Shown in pieces: positions 34,576 through 41,186 of a stretch of 64,000 nt of DNA. The DNA lies in NCBI GenBank assembly GCA_938031175.1, contig CALHGZ010000001.1:1-64000 (forward strand). The letters are read 5' to 3'. The notes under the pieces were generated by a model that saw only the letters and a program-made list of their open reading frames with translations, did no database searches and was not told the DNA's origin. Made by a program: the position numbers and the translations under genes. The stretch's first letter is position 1. Each line of letters opens with the position of its first letter. This stretch comes from Candidatus Kapaibacterium sp. (lineage in GTDB: Bacteria; Bacteroidota; Ignavibacteria; Kapaibacteriales; UBA2268).

Positions 34576-36533
34576 AATTTAATATCGGATGAAAAAAGGT
34601 TTATTCCGATTATAAACTGTCTTCCTGGTTGCGGGAATCCATATTCAGTTTCGTAATATCTGTCATACAAATTGTTAATCCTTAGAAATAATTCAATTCG
34701 GTTAAATAATTTTTGTGCGACTCTTAAGTTTTGGATAAATTGATCTTGCAAGCGAACCTGTAAACGATTATCCGGATTGGTACCATAAATCAATCCTACA
34801 AAGCTTGTCTCAATGTTCCAGGAAAAGCCAAATTCATAGGCTTGATGTAGAAAAATATTAAAAAGGTGACGTGGCCTATTATCAAGTATTTTTGAATTCG
34901 CATCTGAGCTTGTATTTTCTGAATATAAATAGGTATAATTAATATCAGTTTCAATATCAAATAATCGAGATATAAAGGACAATTCAAATCCTCTGAATTC
35001 AGCTCTACCAATATTTTGAAATTGACGTTTATTATCAGGTAAATTTTGCAAGTAAATCAAATCCTTAATACTATTATTATAGATGGCAAATTTTAAATTT
35101 CCATTGTTAAATAAATTAATGCCGGTGCCAATTTCCAAATTAATTGAATTTTCAGGTTTTAATAGAGGATTGGCAAGGTTTGTACCTATTAATTCAGAGT
35201 AGAATTCTTTTAATGTTGGAAAACGATTTTTGAGAGTAAGATGTGTATATAGATATATTTCATTTGTGATTTGATAGTTTGCTCCAATGAGTGGGTTAAT
35301 TGAATTTGATGGATTCCTTAATTCCCCGGCATTGGCATAAATTGGTTGTAGAATATCGTAACTAATGCCAGCAACCAGTGAGAGTGATTTAATTAGTTCC
35401 AGATCCTGTTCAACTCCGAAAGATAATGTACGTGCTTCAAAATTTTTGAATGGTTGATTGGAATTCCCTTGCTCATTGTGTGTGTCGTGTCTTAAATTAA
35501 TTGATAATTTAGTTTTTCCATTAAGGGTACCATCTTTTGTTAAAAGTAATAAAGCTCCGTAAGAGAAATCATCATAAGTAGAGGTAAAGGCATACCGTTC
35601 TTTCTGACTATTAAAATTTGCATCGTCATAGGAATTCAAAACGTTATAATAGGTGTCATAGTAAGCTATAAATTTCATATTAAATAAATTTGAATTTGTA
35701 TATTCACTGTTAAGGCTGAAAGTGTTTTTTTTCCATTCTGTAAATTTCCAGTAGCGTGGTCTATTTGTATAGATATTAAGTGGTAAATCTTTGGGGTTAT
35801 TATTGTGGGTAAATAGAAGCGAAAAAGTTAGATTGTTTATCGGATAAATTGTAGTTTTTAAGGAGAGTGCTTGCCTATGATAGGAACTATTATCACGTAT
35901 TCCACCATTTTCATTTTTTTGCTCAGTAAAATTTTTAGGTAGTGAATATCCATCAGAACTTTCGCTAAGCATAGAAATTAGCCAACTAATAAATTTAAAT
36001 TTACCATTGTGTGTCAGTGAAAAAGCCTTGGCTTCACCATAATGTACGGAAGCTTTGAAATCAAGGATATCTTCAAAAACATTATTTGTTATTACATTAA
36101 TAGTGCCGCCCATTGAATTTGCACCATATACAACTGATGGCATACTTTTTGTTATGTTTATTTTTGATAAATTATTTGTGGTAATACCACTATAATCTAG
36201 CGAACCATCGTAAGGTGAAGAAATAGGTACTCCATCGTAAAACAATAATGTCTGACGCTGTTCAAATCCCCTGACATTAATTACAGCTTCGTTTCGTGTG
36301 TTCCGTGAGATATAAATACCAGATAAGAATTTCAAAGCGTTTTCTAATGATAGAGCATCAAGTTGATTAAGTTTTTTTTGTTCGATATCAATTATATTCG
36401 AAATCTTGCTTATTTTCTCATTTGTTCCTGTTACTATTAGTTCTCCTAAATAATAATGTTTTAAACTGTCATTACTTCTTGCTTGTAACAAAGATAGACA
36501 AGAGAGGATTAGTAAAAAATGGATTGTTTTCAT
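34572..36533 (-). CDS. TonB-dependent outer-membrane receptor in the Moco-type operon
   Basis: A 653-residue outer-membrane receptor with signal peptide M-K-T-I-H-F-L-L-I-L-S-C-L-S-L-L-Q-A. The plug shows Y-L-G-E-L-I-V-T-G near residue 28, I-N-V-R-G-F-E-Q-R-Q-T-L-L-F-Y-D-G-V-P near 84, and Y-G-A-N-S-M-G-G-T-I-N-V near 138; the rest is a beta-barrel ending P-G-R-Q-F-I-I-G-I-N-L-F. The size is that of siderophore/cobalamin-type receptors. The ligand is unknown. Placement with MobA, two ECF-like membrane proteins and a Moco-like RNA suggests a molybdenum or tungsten complex or a cofactor precursor. Its start codon shares the base at 36533 with the upstream gene's end. Confidence 0.85.
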   Translation of the reverse strand: MKTIHFLLILSCLSLLQARSNDSLKHYYLGELIVTGTNEKISKISNIIDIEQKKLNQLDALSLENALKFLSGIYISRNTRNEAVINVRGFEQRQTLLFYDGVPISSPYDGSLDYSGITTNNLSKINITKSMPSVVYGANSMGGTINVITNNVFEDILDFKASVHYGEAKAFSLTHNGKFKFISWLISMLSESSDGYSLPKNFTEQKNENGGIRDNSSYHRQALSLKTTIYPINNLTFSLLFTHNNNPKDLPLNIYTNRPRYWKFTEWKKNTFSLNSEYTNSNLFNMKFIAYYDTYYNVLNSYDDANFNSQKERYAFTSTYDDFSYGALLLLTKDGTLNGKTKLSINLRHDTHNEQGNSNQPFKNFEARTLSFGVEQDLELIKSLSLVAGISYDILQPIYANAGELRNPSNSINPLIGANYQITNEIYLYTHLTLKNRFPTLKEFYSELIGTNLANPLLKPENSINLEIGTGINLFNNGNLKFAIYNNSIKDLIYLQNLPDNKRQFQNIGRAEFRGFELSFISRLFDIETDINYTYLYSENTSSDANSKILDNRPRHLFNIFLHQAYEFGFSWNIETSFVGLIYGTNPDNRLQVRLQDQFIQNLRVAQKLFNRIELFLRINNLYDRYYETEYGFPQPGRQFIIGINLFSSDIKL

Positions 36534-37105
36534 TATTCCTCCGAAGAAATATATTTATGGTTATTAAATTTTTTCATTGAATTATGTATAAAATTTGCAA
36601 GAACTTCTGAAAAAAAATGTATTGGGTGCAGTAGAGCATACTTTATAGTAATTTTTTTATTATTCATAATTGAATTTTGTAAAGAATCAATTGCGCTAGG
36701 CATAAGTTCATTGCTAATTCTGTACACTTCATCGAATGATCTGACACCCATTTTTTGCCAAAATTTGTTAATATTAAAATTTTTTGAAAGTACAATAAAG
36801 AGATTGAATGAAATGAGTATCAGTGTAGCTCGTACAATAATTTTTGTAGCTTGAATTAATGAGCTACTTGAATAATTAATTAATAGTAAAGTTGAATCCT
36901 TTTGGCTTGTTAAAAGTGGATAAAAAATCAAGCTGATCAAAATAATTATAAGGAAAAATTTGTTAAAAATTTTTTTCAATAAATAGGGATATGCCAAAGA
37001 AATTGTTATTATTGAAATAGTGCAAACGATACTGGAGTATTCCAGGGGTAAAAATGCAGAAATCAGAAAGATTAGCGGTAATATTTTTATAATTGTTTTA
37101 TTCAT
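36533..37105 (-). CDS. EcfT/CbiQ-like membrane protein (atypical)
   Basis: A 190-residue protein with four or five hydrophobic segments in the first 115 residues, then an amphipathic C-terminal part (W-Q-K-M-G-V-R-S-F-D-E-V-Y-R-I-S-N-E-L-M-P). The arrangement resembles the transmembrane T component of ECF vitamin/metal transporters, where helices after the membrane region couple to ATPases through A-R-G motifs. I see no A-R-G motif and no ATPase gene nearby, so the assignment is tentative. It overlaps the preceding S-like gene by 8 bases, so coupling to it is strong. Confidence 0.5.
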   Translation of the reverse strand: MNKTIIKILPLIFLISAFLPLEYSSIVCTISIITISLAYPYLLKKIFNKFFLIIILISLIFYPLLTSQKDSTLLLINYSSSSLIQATKIIVRATLILISFNLFIVLSKNFNINKFWQKMGVRSFDEVYRISNELMPSAIDSLQNSIMNNKKITIKYALLHPIHFFSEVLANFIHNSMKKFNNHKYISSEE

Positions 37106-37703
37106 TCTTACTCATAAATTCTAATTTAGCAAAGGTTTTTTGAAAAATTCTGTCAGCTAAAAAGCCGGCAAATATTCCAGCGATTAGATAAAGAATGATA
37201 AGAAATGATAAGAAGTAATAAATATTAGCAATATTAATTCCTAAAATTCCAGATAATTCCTGAGCAATGAAATTGTAAACAGAGATGATGTCTATACCGA
37301 AAATGAAAATCTGTGCAATTAAGCCATGTGCTAAAGTATAGAGCATAATACTAATTCCTGCGATTATAGATGAAAATAGATTTGTTTTCATTAAAATAAA
37401 AATGAATTCAGCTATAATAGCTTCCATAAGGATAGCTATTATGGGAGTGATGACAAATCCACCAGCAGATAATGCTTTTAAAGATGAGGTAACAATTGCC
37501 ATAAGTAGTAAAGCACCACGCTTACGAATAAATTTATTAGCGATATTTAAAATTATGGCAGCAAAGAATGTTAAAAGCGTACCGCGAAATGGAATTTTTA
37601 ATAGGTGTAGATAGTTCCCAATTAAAATTTCAACAGCAGCCCAGATAGCTGAAAATATGGCTATCAAAACAAGTTCTTCCTTATTTAATTTTAAATTTTT
37701 CAT
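37098..37703 (-). CDS. ECF-type S component-like membrane protein
   Basis: A 201-residue, six-segment membrane protein resembling substrate-binding S components of ECF transporters: a charged N-terminus K-L-N-K-E-E-L-V-L-I-A-I-F-S-A-I-W-A-A-V-E, then I-P-F-R-G-T-L-L-T-F-F near residue 37, a central S-S-L-K-A-L-S-A-G-G-F-V-I-T-P-I near 73, and an A-G-I-F-A-G-F-L-A-D-R-I near the C-terminus. The substrate cannot be read. It is the first gene after the Moco-like leader, and the terminator T-run of that leader touches its ATG, so its expression depends directly on the switch. Confidence 0.65.
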   Translation of the reverse strand: MKNLKLNKEELVLIAIFSAIWAAVEILIGNYLHLLKIPFRGTLLTFFAAIILNIANKFIRKRGALLLMAIVTSSLKALSAGGFVITPIIAILMEAIIAEFIFILMKTNLFSSIIAGISIMLYTLAHGLIAQIFIFGIDIISVYNFIAQELSGILGINIANIYYFLSFLIILYLIAGIFAGFLADRIFQKTFAKLEFMSKNE

Positions 37704-37705
37704 AT

Positions 37706-37736
37706 AAAAAAAGCCTCATGGAAAGTGAGGCTTTAA
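37706..37736 (-). terminator. Rho-independent terminator (riboswitch expression platform)
   Basis: On the minus strand AAAGCCTCA and TGAGGCTTT form a perfect 9-bp stem followed by TTTTTTTA, 22 bases after the structured leader and ending 2 bases before the ATG at 37703. It would stop transcription before the S-component gene unless the leader prevents it, so it looks like an attenuator. Confidence 0.85.
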
Positions 37737-37758
37737 TAAATTGTTTATAATATTTAAA

Positions 37759-37868
37759 CACTCCTTTCCAATTGCGTTCACGACGCAGGGAGGCGTAAAA
37801 GTTTCCTTTTGCACCCTATCGGCTTGAAATCATAGCTTTATAAGCCTTAGATTTTCAAGCTCGGAGTT
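37759..37868 (-). promoter_or_regulatory. Structured leader resembling the Moco/Tuco riboswitch
   Basis: About 110 bases on the minus strand fold into a closed multi-stem RNA. P1 pairs ACTCC (37867-37863) with GGAGT (37764-37760). P2 (37860-37822) is GCTTGAAA..TTTCAAGC and contains CTAAG..TATG, very close to the 11-nt GAAA-tetraloop receptor. A separate stem AAAAG-GAAA-CTTTT (37810-37797) presents a GNRA tetraloop. Then GCCTCCC, a TGCGT/ACGCA hairpin (37787-37773) and GGAAAGGAG follow. The order CTCCGAGC...GCCTCCC...GAAAGGAG and the tetraloop/receptor pair match my recollection of the Moco family, and downstream mobA fits. The class is inferred and needs a covariance-model search. Confidence 0.65.
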
Positions 37869-37888
37869 TTGTATATTTCAAATAACAA

Positions 37889-38524
37889 TTAGCAACCTTC
37901 TCTTTTTGGTTTACCTTTTTTCTCACCACTCGATGGAGGTGGTTGAACTTTGGGTAAATTTGTTTTCGGTAATTCCCGAGAAACAGCAATTTCTGAGGTT
38001 GCACCAACTAATGGGGTACCCCCAAAATGTTTACTTATTTCAATAAGTTTTTCTTGATTTTTTGAATCTGATATAATTGGGAAAATAATACTTTTTTTCC
38101 AATTATCTATGCCTCCTTTGAGCATTAAGATGTTTTTGTATCCTAAGGTTTTTAAAAGTAACCAACTTTGAGCGGTCTTCAGTTCGTCATCTGAATAAAT
38201 CAAAATTTTTTCATTTCTTAATAATTCAGAAGTTTTGATTTTGGTCAAAGGTATGTTTTCAGCGCCAGTTATAAAATAATCCTCGTATTGCTTTTCATCA
38301 CGAACATCAATTAGTCTAAAATCAACTTTGCCTTGAATGAGCCATTCGGCTAGTTGTATAGGTGCTATTATGTTATTTGAATCAATAATGTTAAGCGCCA
38401 GTTCATCGACATTGATGATTGCTTTGTTACTTTCATAAGGAGTATTGAAGAATATTGCAAAAAACCCTGATATAAGAGCAATAATTGCCAATTTATTATT
38501 TGTGGATAGATTAATTTTTTTCAT
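37889..38524 (-). CDS. Membrane-anchored rhodanese-like protein, catalytic Cys replaced, with C-terminal Cys
   Basis: A 211-residue protein with one N-terminal membrane anchor (about residues 11-27), so the domain is probably periplasmic. Residues 55-145 are a rhodanese fold: R-L-I-D-V-R-D-E-K-Q-Y near 70 and the late L-G-Y-K-N-I-L-M-L-K-G-G-I-D-N-W. In active sulfurtransferases the loop after I-L-I-Y begins with Cys; here it is Ser111 (Y-S-D-D-E-L). The only Cys in the protein is the last residue, C211, after a flexible Pro/Lys/Gly tail (G-K-P-K-R-E-G-C). It overlaps the YeeE-like gene by 14 bases and is the last gene before the Moco-like leader. A sulfur-carrier or structural role is possible but unproven. 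Confidence 0.85.
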   Translation of the reverse strand: MKKINLSTNNKLAIIALISGFFAIFFNTPYESNKAIINVDELALNIIDSNNIIAPIQLAEWLIQGKVDFRLIDVRDEKQYEDYFITGAENIPLTKIKTSELLRNEKILIYSDDELKTAQSWLLLKTLGYKNILMLKGGIDNWKKSIIFPIISDSKNQEKLIEISKHFGGTPLVGATSEIAVSRELPKTNLPKVQPPPSSGEKKGKPKREGC

Positions 38525-39131
38525 CTTTCACCTCAACATTTTTTGATGCTAAACGCTTTTCAACCCATTCTGCGGCTATAAACCCACCTAAAGCCATAAG
38601 TACAACAAAAAATATAACAATTCCATATGGTATATGCAAAACATCGGACAGATTGAGTTTACCCATTGCGGTTGAATAGTAAAAAGGTTCAATTGCAGAA
38701 AATATTAAGCTAAGTCCAAAGGTACCTGCAATTACTCCAAGTAAAAAGAAAATTGCATCCAATTTTCCTGTGCTTGCAGCAACGAGCGAAGTACCGGGAC
38801 AATATCCGCCAATAATAAATCCGAATCCAAGAATTAATCCACCAACTATTTGGGGCACTAAAAATGTATCATTGCGATAAATGAGATTATAATCTAAAAA
38901 TCCGATGAGTGATAAATAATAAACACCGATCATAGCAGTGACAATTGCTGTGAACATAACTTTAAAAACTGCCATATCTGTAAAATAAAATTGTGAAGTC
39001 AATTTTTTTGCACTACCAAAACCGGCACGTTCGAGGAAAAAACCGAACCCAATCCCGATAATAAATGCAATAATGAAGCTAAATTCTTCGCTGAATAAAT
39101 CAAATTTATAAAATGGTGCCATCATCTCCAT
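38511..39131 (-). CDS. YeeE/YedE-family membrane protein (C-terminal-half type)
   Basis: A 206-residue membrane protein with five or six hydrophobic segments. The family signature G-F-I-I-G-G-Y-C-P-G-T-S-L-V-A near residue 105 contains the conserved Cys of YeeE/YedE (TsuA-type) thiosulfate/sulfur transporters. A G-F-F-L-E-R-A-G-F-G-S-A near residue 28 is also typical. Full-length YeeE proteins have about 350 residues with two such cysteine loops; this gene and its upstream neighbour each carry one, so they probably act as a heterodimer. The substrate is likely thiosulfate or another reduced-sulfur species, from family and context. Overlaps the upstream gene by 10 bases. Confidence 0.85.
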   Translation of the reverse strand: MEMMAPFYKFDLFSEEFSFIIAFIIGIGFGFFLERAGFGSAKKLTSQFYFTDMAVFKVMFTAIVTAMIGVYYLSLIGFLDYNLIYRNDTFLVPQIVGGLILGFGFIIGGYCPGTSLVAASTGKLDAIFFLLGVIAGTFGLSLIFSAIEPFYYSTAMGKLNLSDVLHIPYGIVIFFVVLMALGGFIAAEWVEKRLASKNVEVKDEKN

Positions 39132-39667
39132 TGCCTCCTTAAAAAATAAGCTAACATATAAGCACCAGCAAAAACAGAAAGCATAAAAGCCCAGGAGCCG
39201 AAATTAAGTAGAGCACCACCACTAAGTGCTTGCCCACTAGTACAACCCCTTGCTAATTTAGCGCCAATACCCATGAGCGAACCACCTAAAAATGCGAATA
39301 ACAATCGCTTTTTATCAGTAAAGTTAGGTCCGCGTTCTATGCTATATTTCACTCTACCAGCTAAAATACCTGAGATAAATCCTCCGAAAAGCACACCCAA
39401 TACCTCAAACACAAGCCAATCTTTTAAGGGATTTGTATTATCCTCTAGATATGATTTGTAAAAAGCATTGTTATGAGCAAATTCAGTATCAATTGAGTTT
39501 ACGATTGCTGCTAAAGTTGAAGAAAAAGCACCTGAAGCTCCAAGACCGCGTCCCATAATAATGAAAGTCAAAAGGAGAACCAACCCAAGTCCTATTCCTG
39601 CAAGATATGGATTAGAGTATGGTTTTGGTGGTGAATAAAATCGTTCATTTTTTTGATTTGATTCCAT
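39122..39667 (-). CDS. YeeE/YedE-family membrane protein (N-terminal-half type)
   Basis: A 181-residue membrane protein with four or five hydrophobic segments and the family loop L-A-R-G-C-T-S-G-Q-A-L-S-G-G near residue 139, containing one conserved Cys. Together with the following overlapping gene it makes up a two-chain version of the YeeE/YedE transporter. The N-terminal G-L-V-L-L-L-T-F-I-I-M-G-R-G-L-G-A-S-G-A segment is also characteristic. It follows the NrfD-like membrane subunit by 12 bases in the reductase operon, which points to supply or removal of sulfur compounds for that enzyme. Confidence 0.85.
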   Translation of the reverse strand: MESNQKNERFYSPPKPYSNPYLAGIGLGLVLLLTFIIMGRGLGASGAFSSTLAAIVNSIDTEFAHNNAFYKSYLEDNTNPLKDWLVFEVLGVLFGGFISGILAGRVKYSIERGPNFTDKKRLLFAFLGGSLMGIGAKLARGCTSGQALSGGALLNFGSWAFMLSVFAGAYMLAYFLRRQWR

Positions 39668-39679
39668 TTTAAGCCTCGC

Positions 39680-40636
39680 TTATTTTATTATATCATAAAT
39701 AGCTGTATTCCATTGTGAGTTCTGTCCCATTGAGACAATAATGAATCTGAGTATTAGACCTCCTGTAATTACTAGAATTGGGGCAACAGGCGTATGGCGA
39801 ATTTTAAGATTGACTGCAAGCAATTGAATAAAAAGGGGAATAACTATACCTATAAATACAACAAAAATCCAAAATGTAGCAGTATATTCTCCACCTAAAA
39901 TTAGGTTAACAGCCTGGATGTGAACCTTTGAAGAGGTTAAAAATCCAATGAGAATGAGACAAATTATAATTAATTCAGCCACTAAAAATCCATTATCAGC
40001 TTTAGCAAGCATTCTTCTTTCTTCTGCATCTCGGCCAACTAGATGGACGAAAGCAGCTGCTGTTGAAAGTCCAGATACTAAAAATAAAATCCAAAGCATA
40101 GAGTTGTTCCAAGCTGGTCTTGCAACAAATGAACTTAGTAAAATGCCGGTATAAGTACCAAGTAATCCGCCAACAATCATAGATGCCGAACCGATAATTT
40201 TTATTAAAAATGGTCTTTTATTAAGTTTTTCTGAAAAATTTGTCAATAATTTTAATTTTCCTTTAATTTCATCGGGTATTCTGATTAATGCATTAGCGAT
40301 CAAGATTGGATATACGAGAAATAATATCCAAGCACCCCATGACATAGGAGACCACCACTGGAATGTAACATACATTCGCCAGAAATGTTCCTTATAGCTC
40401 AAATCAAGGAATAAAGCCAACATACCAATTGATAATAAAAAGATAGCAACAATAGGTACAAGAAAACAAGAGCATTTTGTGTTTTTGGTTCTGCCGGTTA
40501 ATATGAAGTAACCGGATATCATCATCATTCCAGCGACAAATCCACCAAGAAATAGATATACAGCAATTTCCCAACCCCAAATATGAATCGCAGGGTCAAT
40601 CAAAGGGTTATTTCTTGTTATGACTAATTCATGCAT
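39680..40636 (-). CDS. NrfD/PsrC-type membrane subunit of a molybdoenzyme
   Basis: A 318-residue membrane protein with eight or nine hydrophobic segments. The start I-H-I-W-G-W-E-I-A-V-Y-L-F-L-G-G-F-V-A-G is the NrfD family signature, and T-F-Q-W-W-S-P-M-S-W-G-A-W near residue 90 is also conserved. NrfD/PsrC subunits bind menaquinol and exchange electrons with an iron-sulfur subunit without haem. Here it would link the quinone pool to the FeS protein encoded just upstream, as in polysulfide reductase. It lies 10 bases after the ferredoxin gene and 12 bases before the YeeE-like pair. Confidence 0.9.
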   Translation of the reverse strand: MHELVITRNNPLIDPAIHIWGWEIAVYLFLGGFVAGMMMISGYFILTGRTKNTKCSCFLVPIVAIFLLSIGMLALFLDLSYKEHFWRMYVTFQWWSPMSWGAWILFLVYPILIANALIRIPDEIKGKLKLLTNFSEKLNKRPFLIKIIGSASMIVGGLLGTYTGILLSSFVARPAWNNSMLWILFLVSGLSTAAAFVHLVGRDAEERRMLAKADNGFLVAELIIICLILIGFLTSSKVHIQAVNLILGGEYTATFWIFVVFIGIVIPLFIQLLAVNLKIRHTPVAPILVITGGLILRFIIVSMGQNSQWNTAIYDIIK

Positions 40637-40646
40637 CGCATCACCT

Positions 40647-41186
40647 TTAAATTAGATAATAGACATTTGGTTCAGTTCCTGCTTCAGGAATTAGTGTATG
40701 ATATTTTCTGGCTTTTAGAAGTTGAGCAACATCACTCATTGGGTCATCCAAATCACCAAAATACATACAATGAGTGGGGCAAACTTCTACACAAGCAGGT
40801 TTACCGCCATGTTTGACTCTGTGTTCGCAAAATGTACATTTTGAAGCATAACCAACTGGATGAATAAAACGAGCATTGTAAGGACAGGCTGCTATACAAG
40901 CTTTGCATCCACTGCATTTGTTTTGATCAACAAGAACGATTCCACCTAAACTCGAAATGTAACTAGCACCACAGGGGCAGCAATAAACACAGGGAGGATT
41001 ATCACAATGATTGCAACGCTCGCTTCTGTTTTCCTGATGTAAATTAGGAAATTTACCTATTGTTTCGTAAGCAAGCCAGTCCCTATTGAAACCTTCTGGT
41101 ACGTCGTTTTCAGTTTTGCAAGCTACAACGCAATCCATACAACCGACACATTTTTTTGTATCAATAACCATAGCAAAGCGAGCCAT
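40647..41186 (-). CDS. Four-cluster ferredoxin subunit (PsrB/PhsB-like)
   Basis: A 179-residue electron-transfer subunit with four [4Fe-4S] cysteine sets of the DmsB/PsrB/PhsB type: C-V-G-C-M-D-C-V-V-A-C at 14-24, C-N-H-C-D-N-P-P-C-V-Y-C-C-P near 59-72, C-S-G-C-K-A-C-I-A-A-C-P near 90-101, and C-T-F-C-E-H with C-V-E-V-C-P-T-H-C near 118-140. There is no signal peptide, as usual for a partner that is co-exported with the Tat-bearing catalytic subunit. It would carry electrons from the NrfD subunit to the molybdopterin subunit. Adjacent to psrA-like gene with no gap. Confidence 0.92.
   Translation of the reverse strand: MARFAMVIDTKKCVGCMDCVVACKTENDVPEGFNRDWLAYETIGKFPNLHQENRSERCNHCDNPPCVYCCPCGASYISSLGGIVLVDQNKCSGCKACIAACPYNARFIHPVGYASKCTFCEHRVKHGGKPACVEVCPTHCMYFGDLDDPMSDVAQLLKARKYHTLIPEAGTEPNVYYLI

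Noticed and set aside
36519-36854. A 111-codon plus-strand frame opposite the EcfT-like gene
   Set aside because: It is antisense to a gene tightly overlapped with its operon neighbours and shows no recognisable domain.
37706-37868. TPP, SAM, cobalamin or c-di-GMP riboswitch as identity for the leader
   Set aside because: The characteristic conserved blocks of those classes are missing. The c-di-GMP-I class also uses a tetraloop and receptor, but its core sequence and helix order differ.
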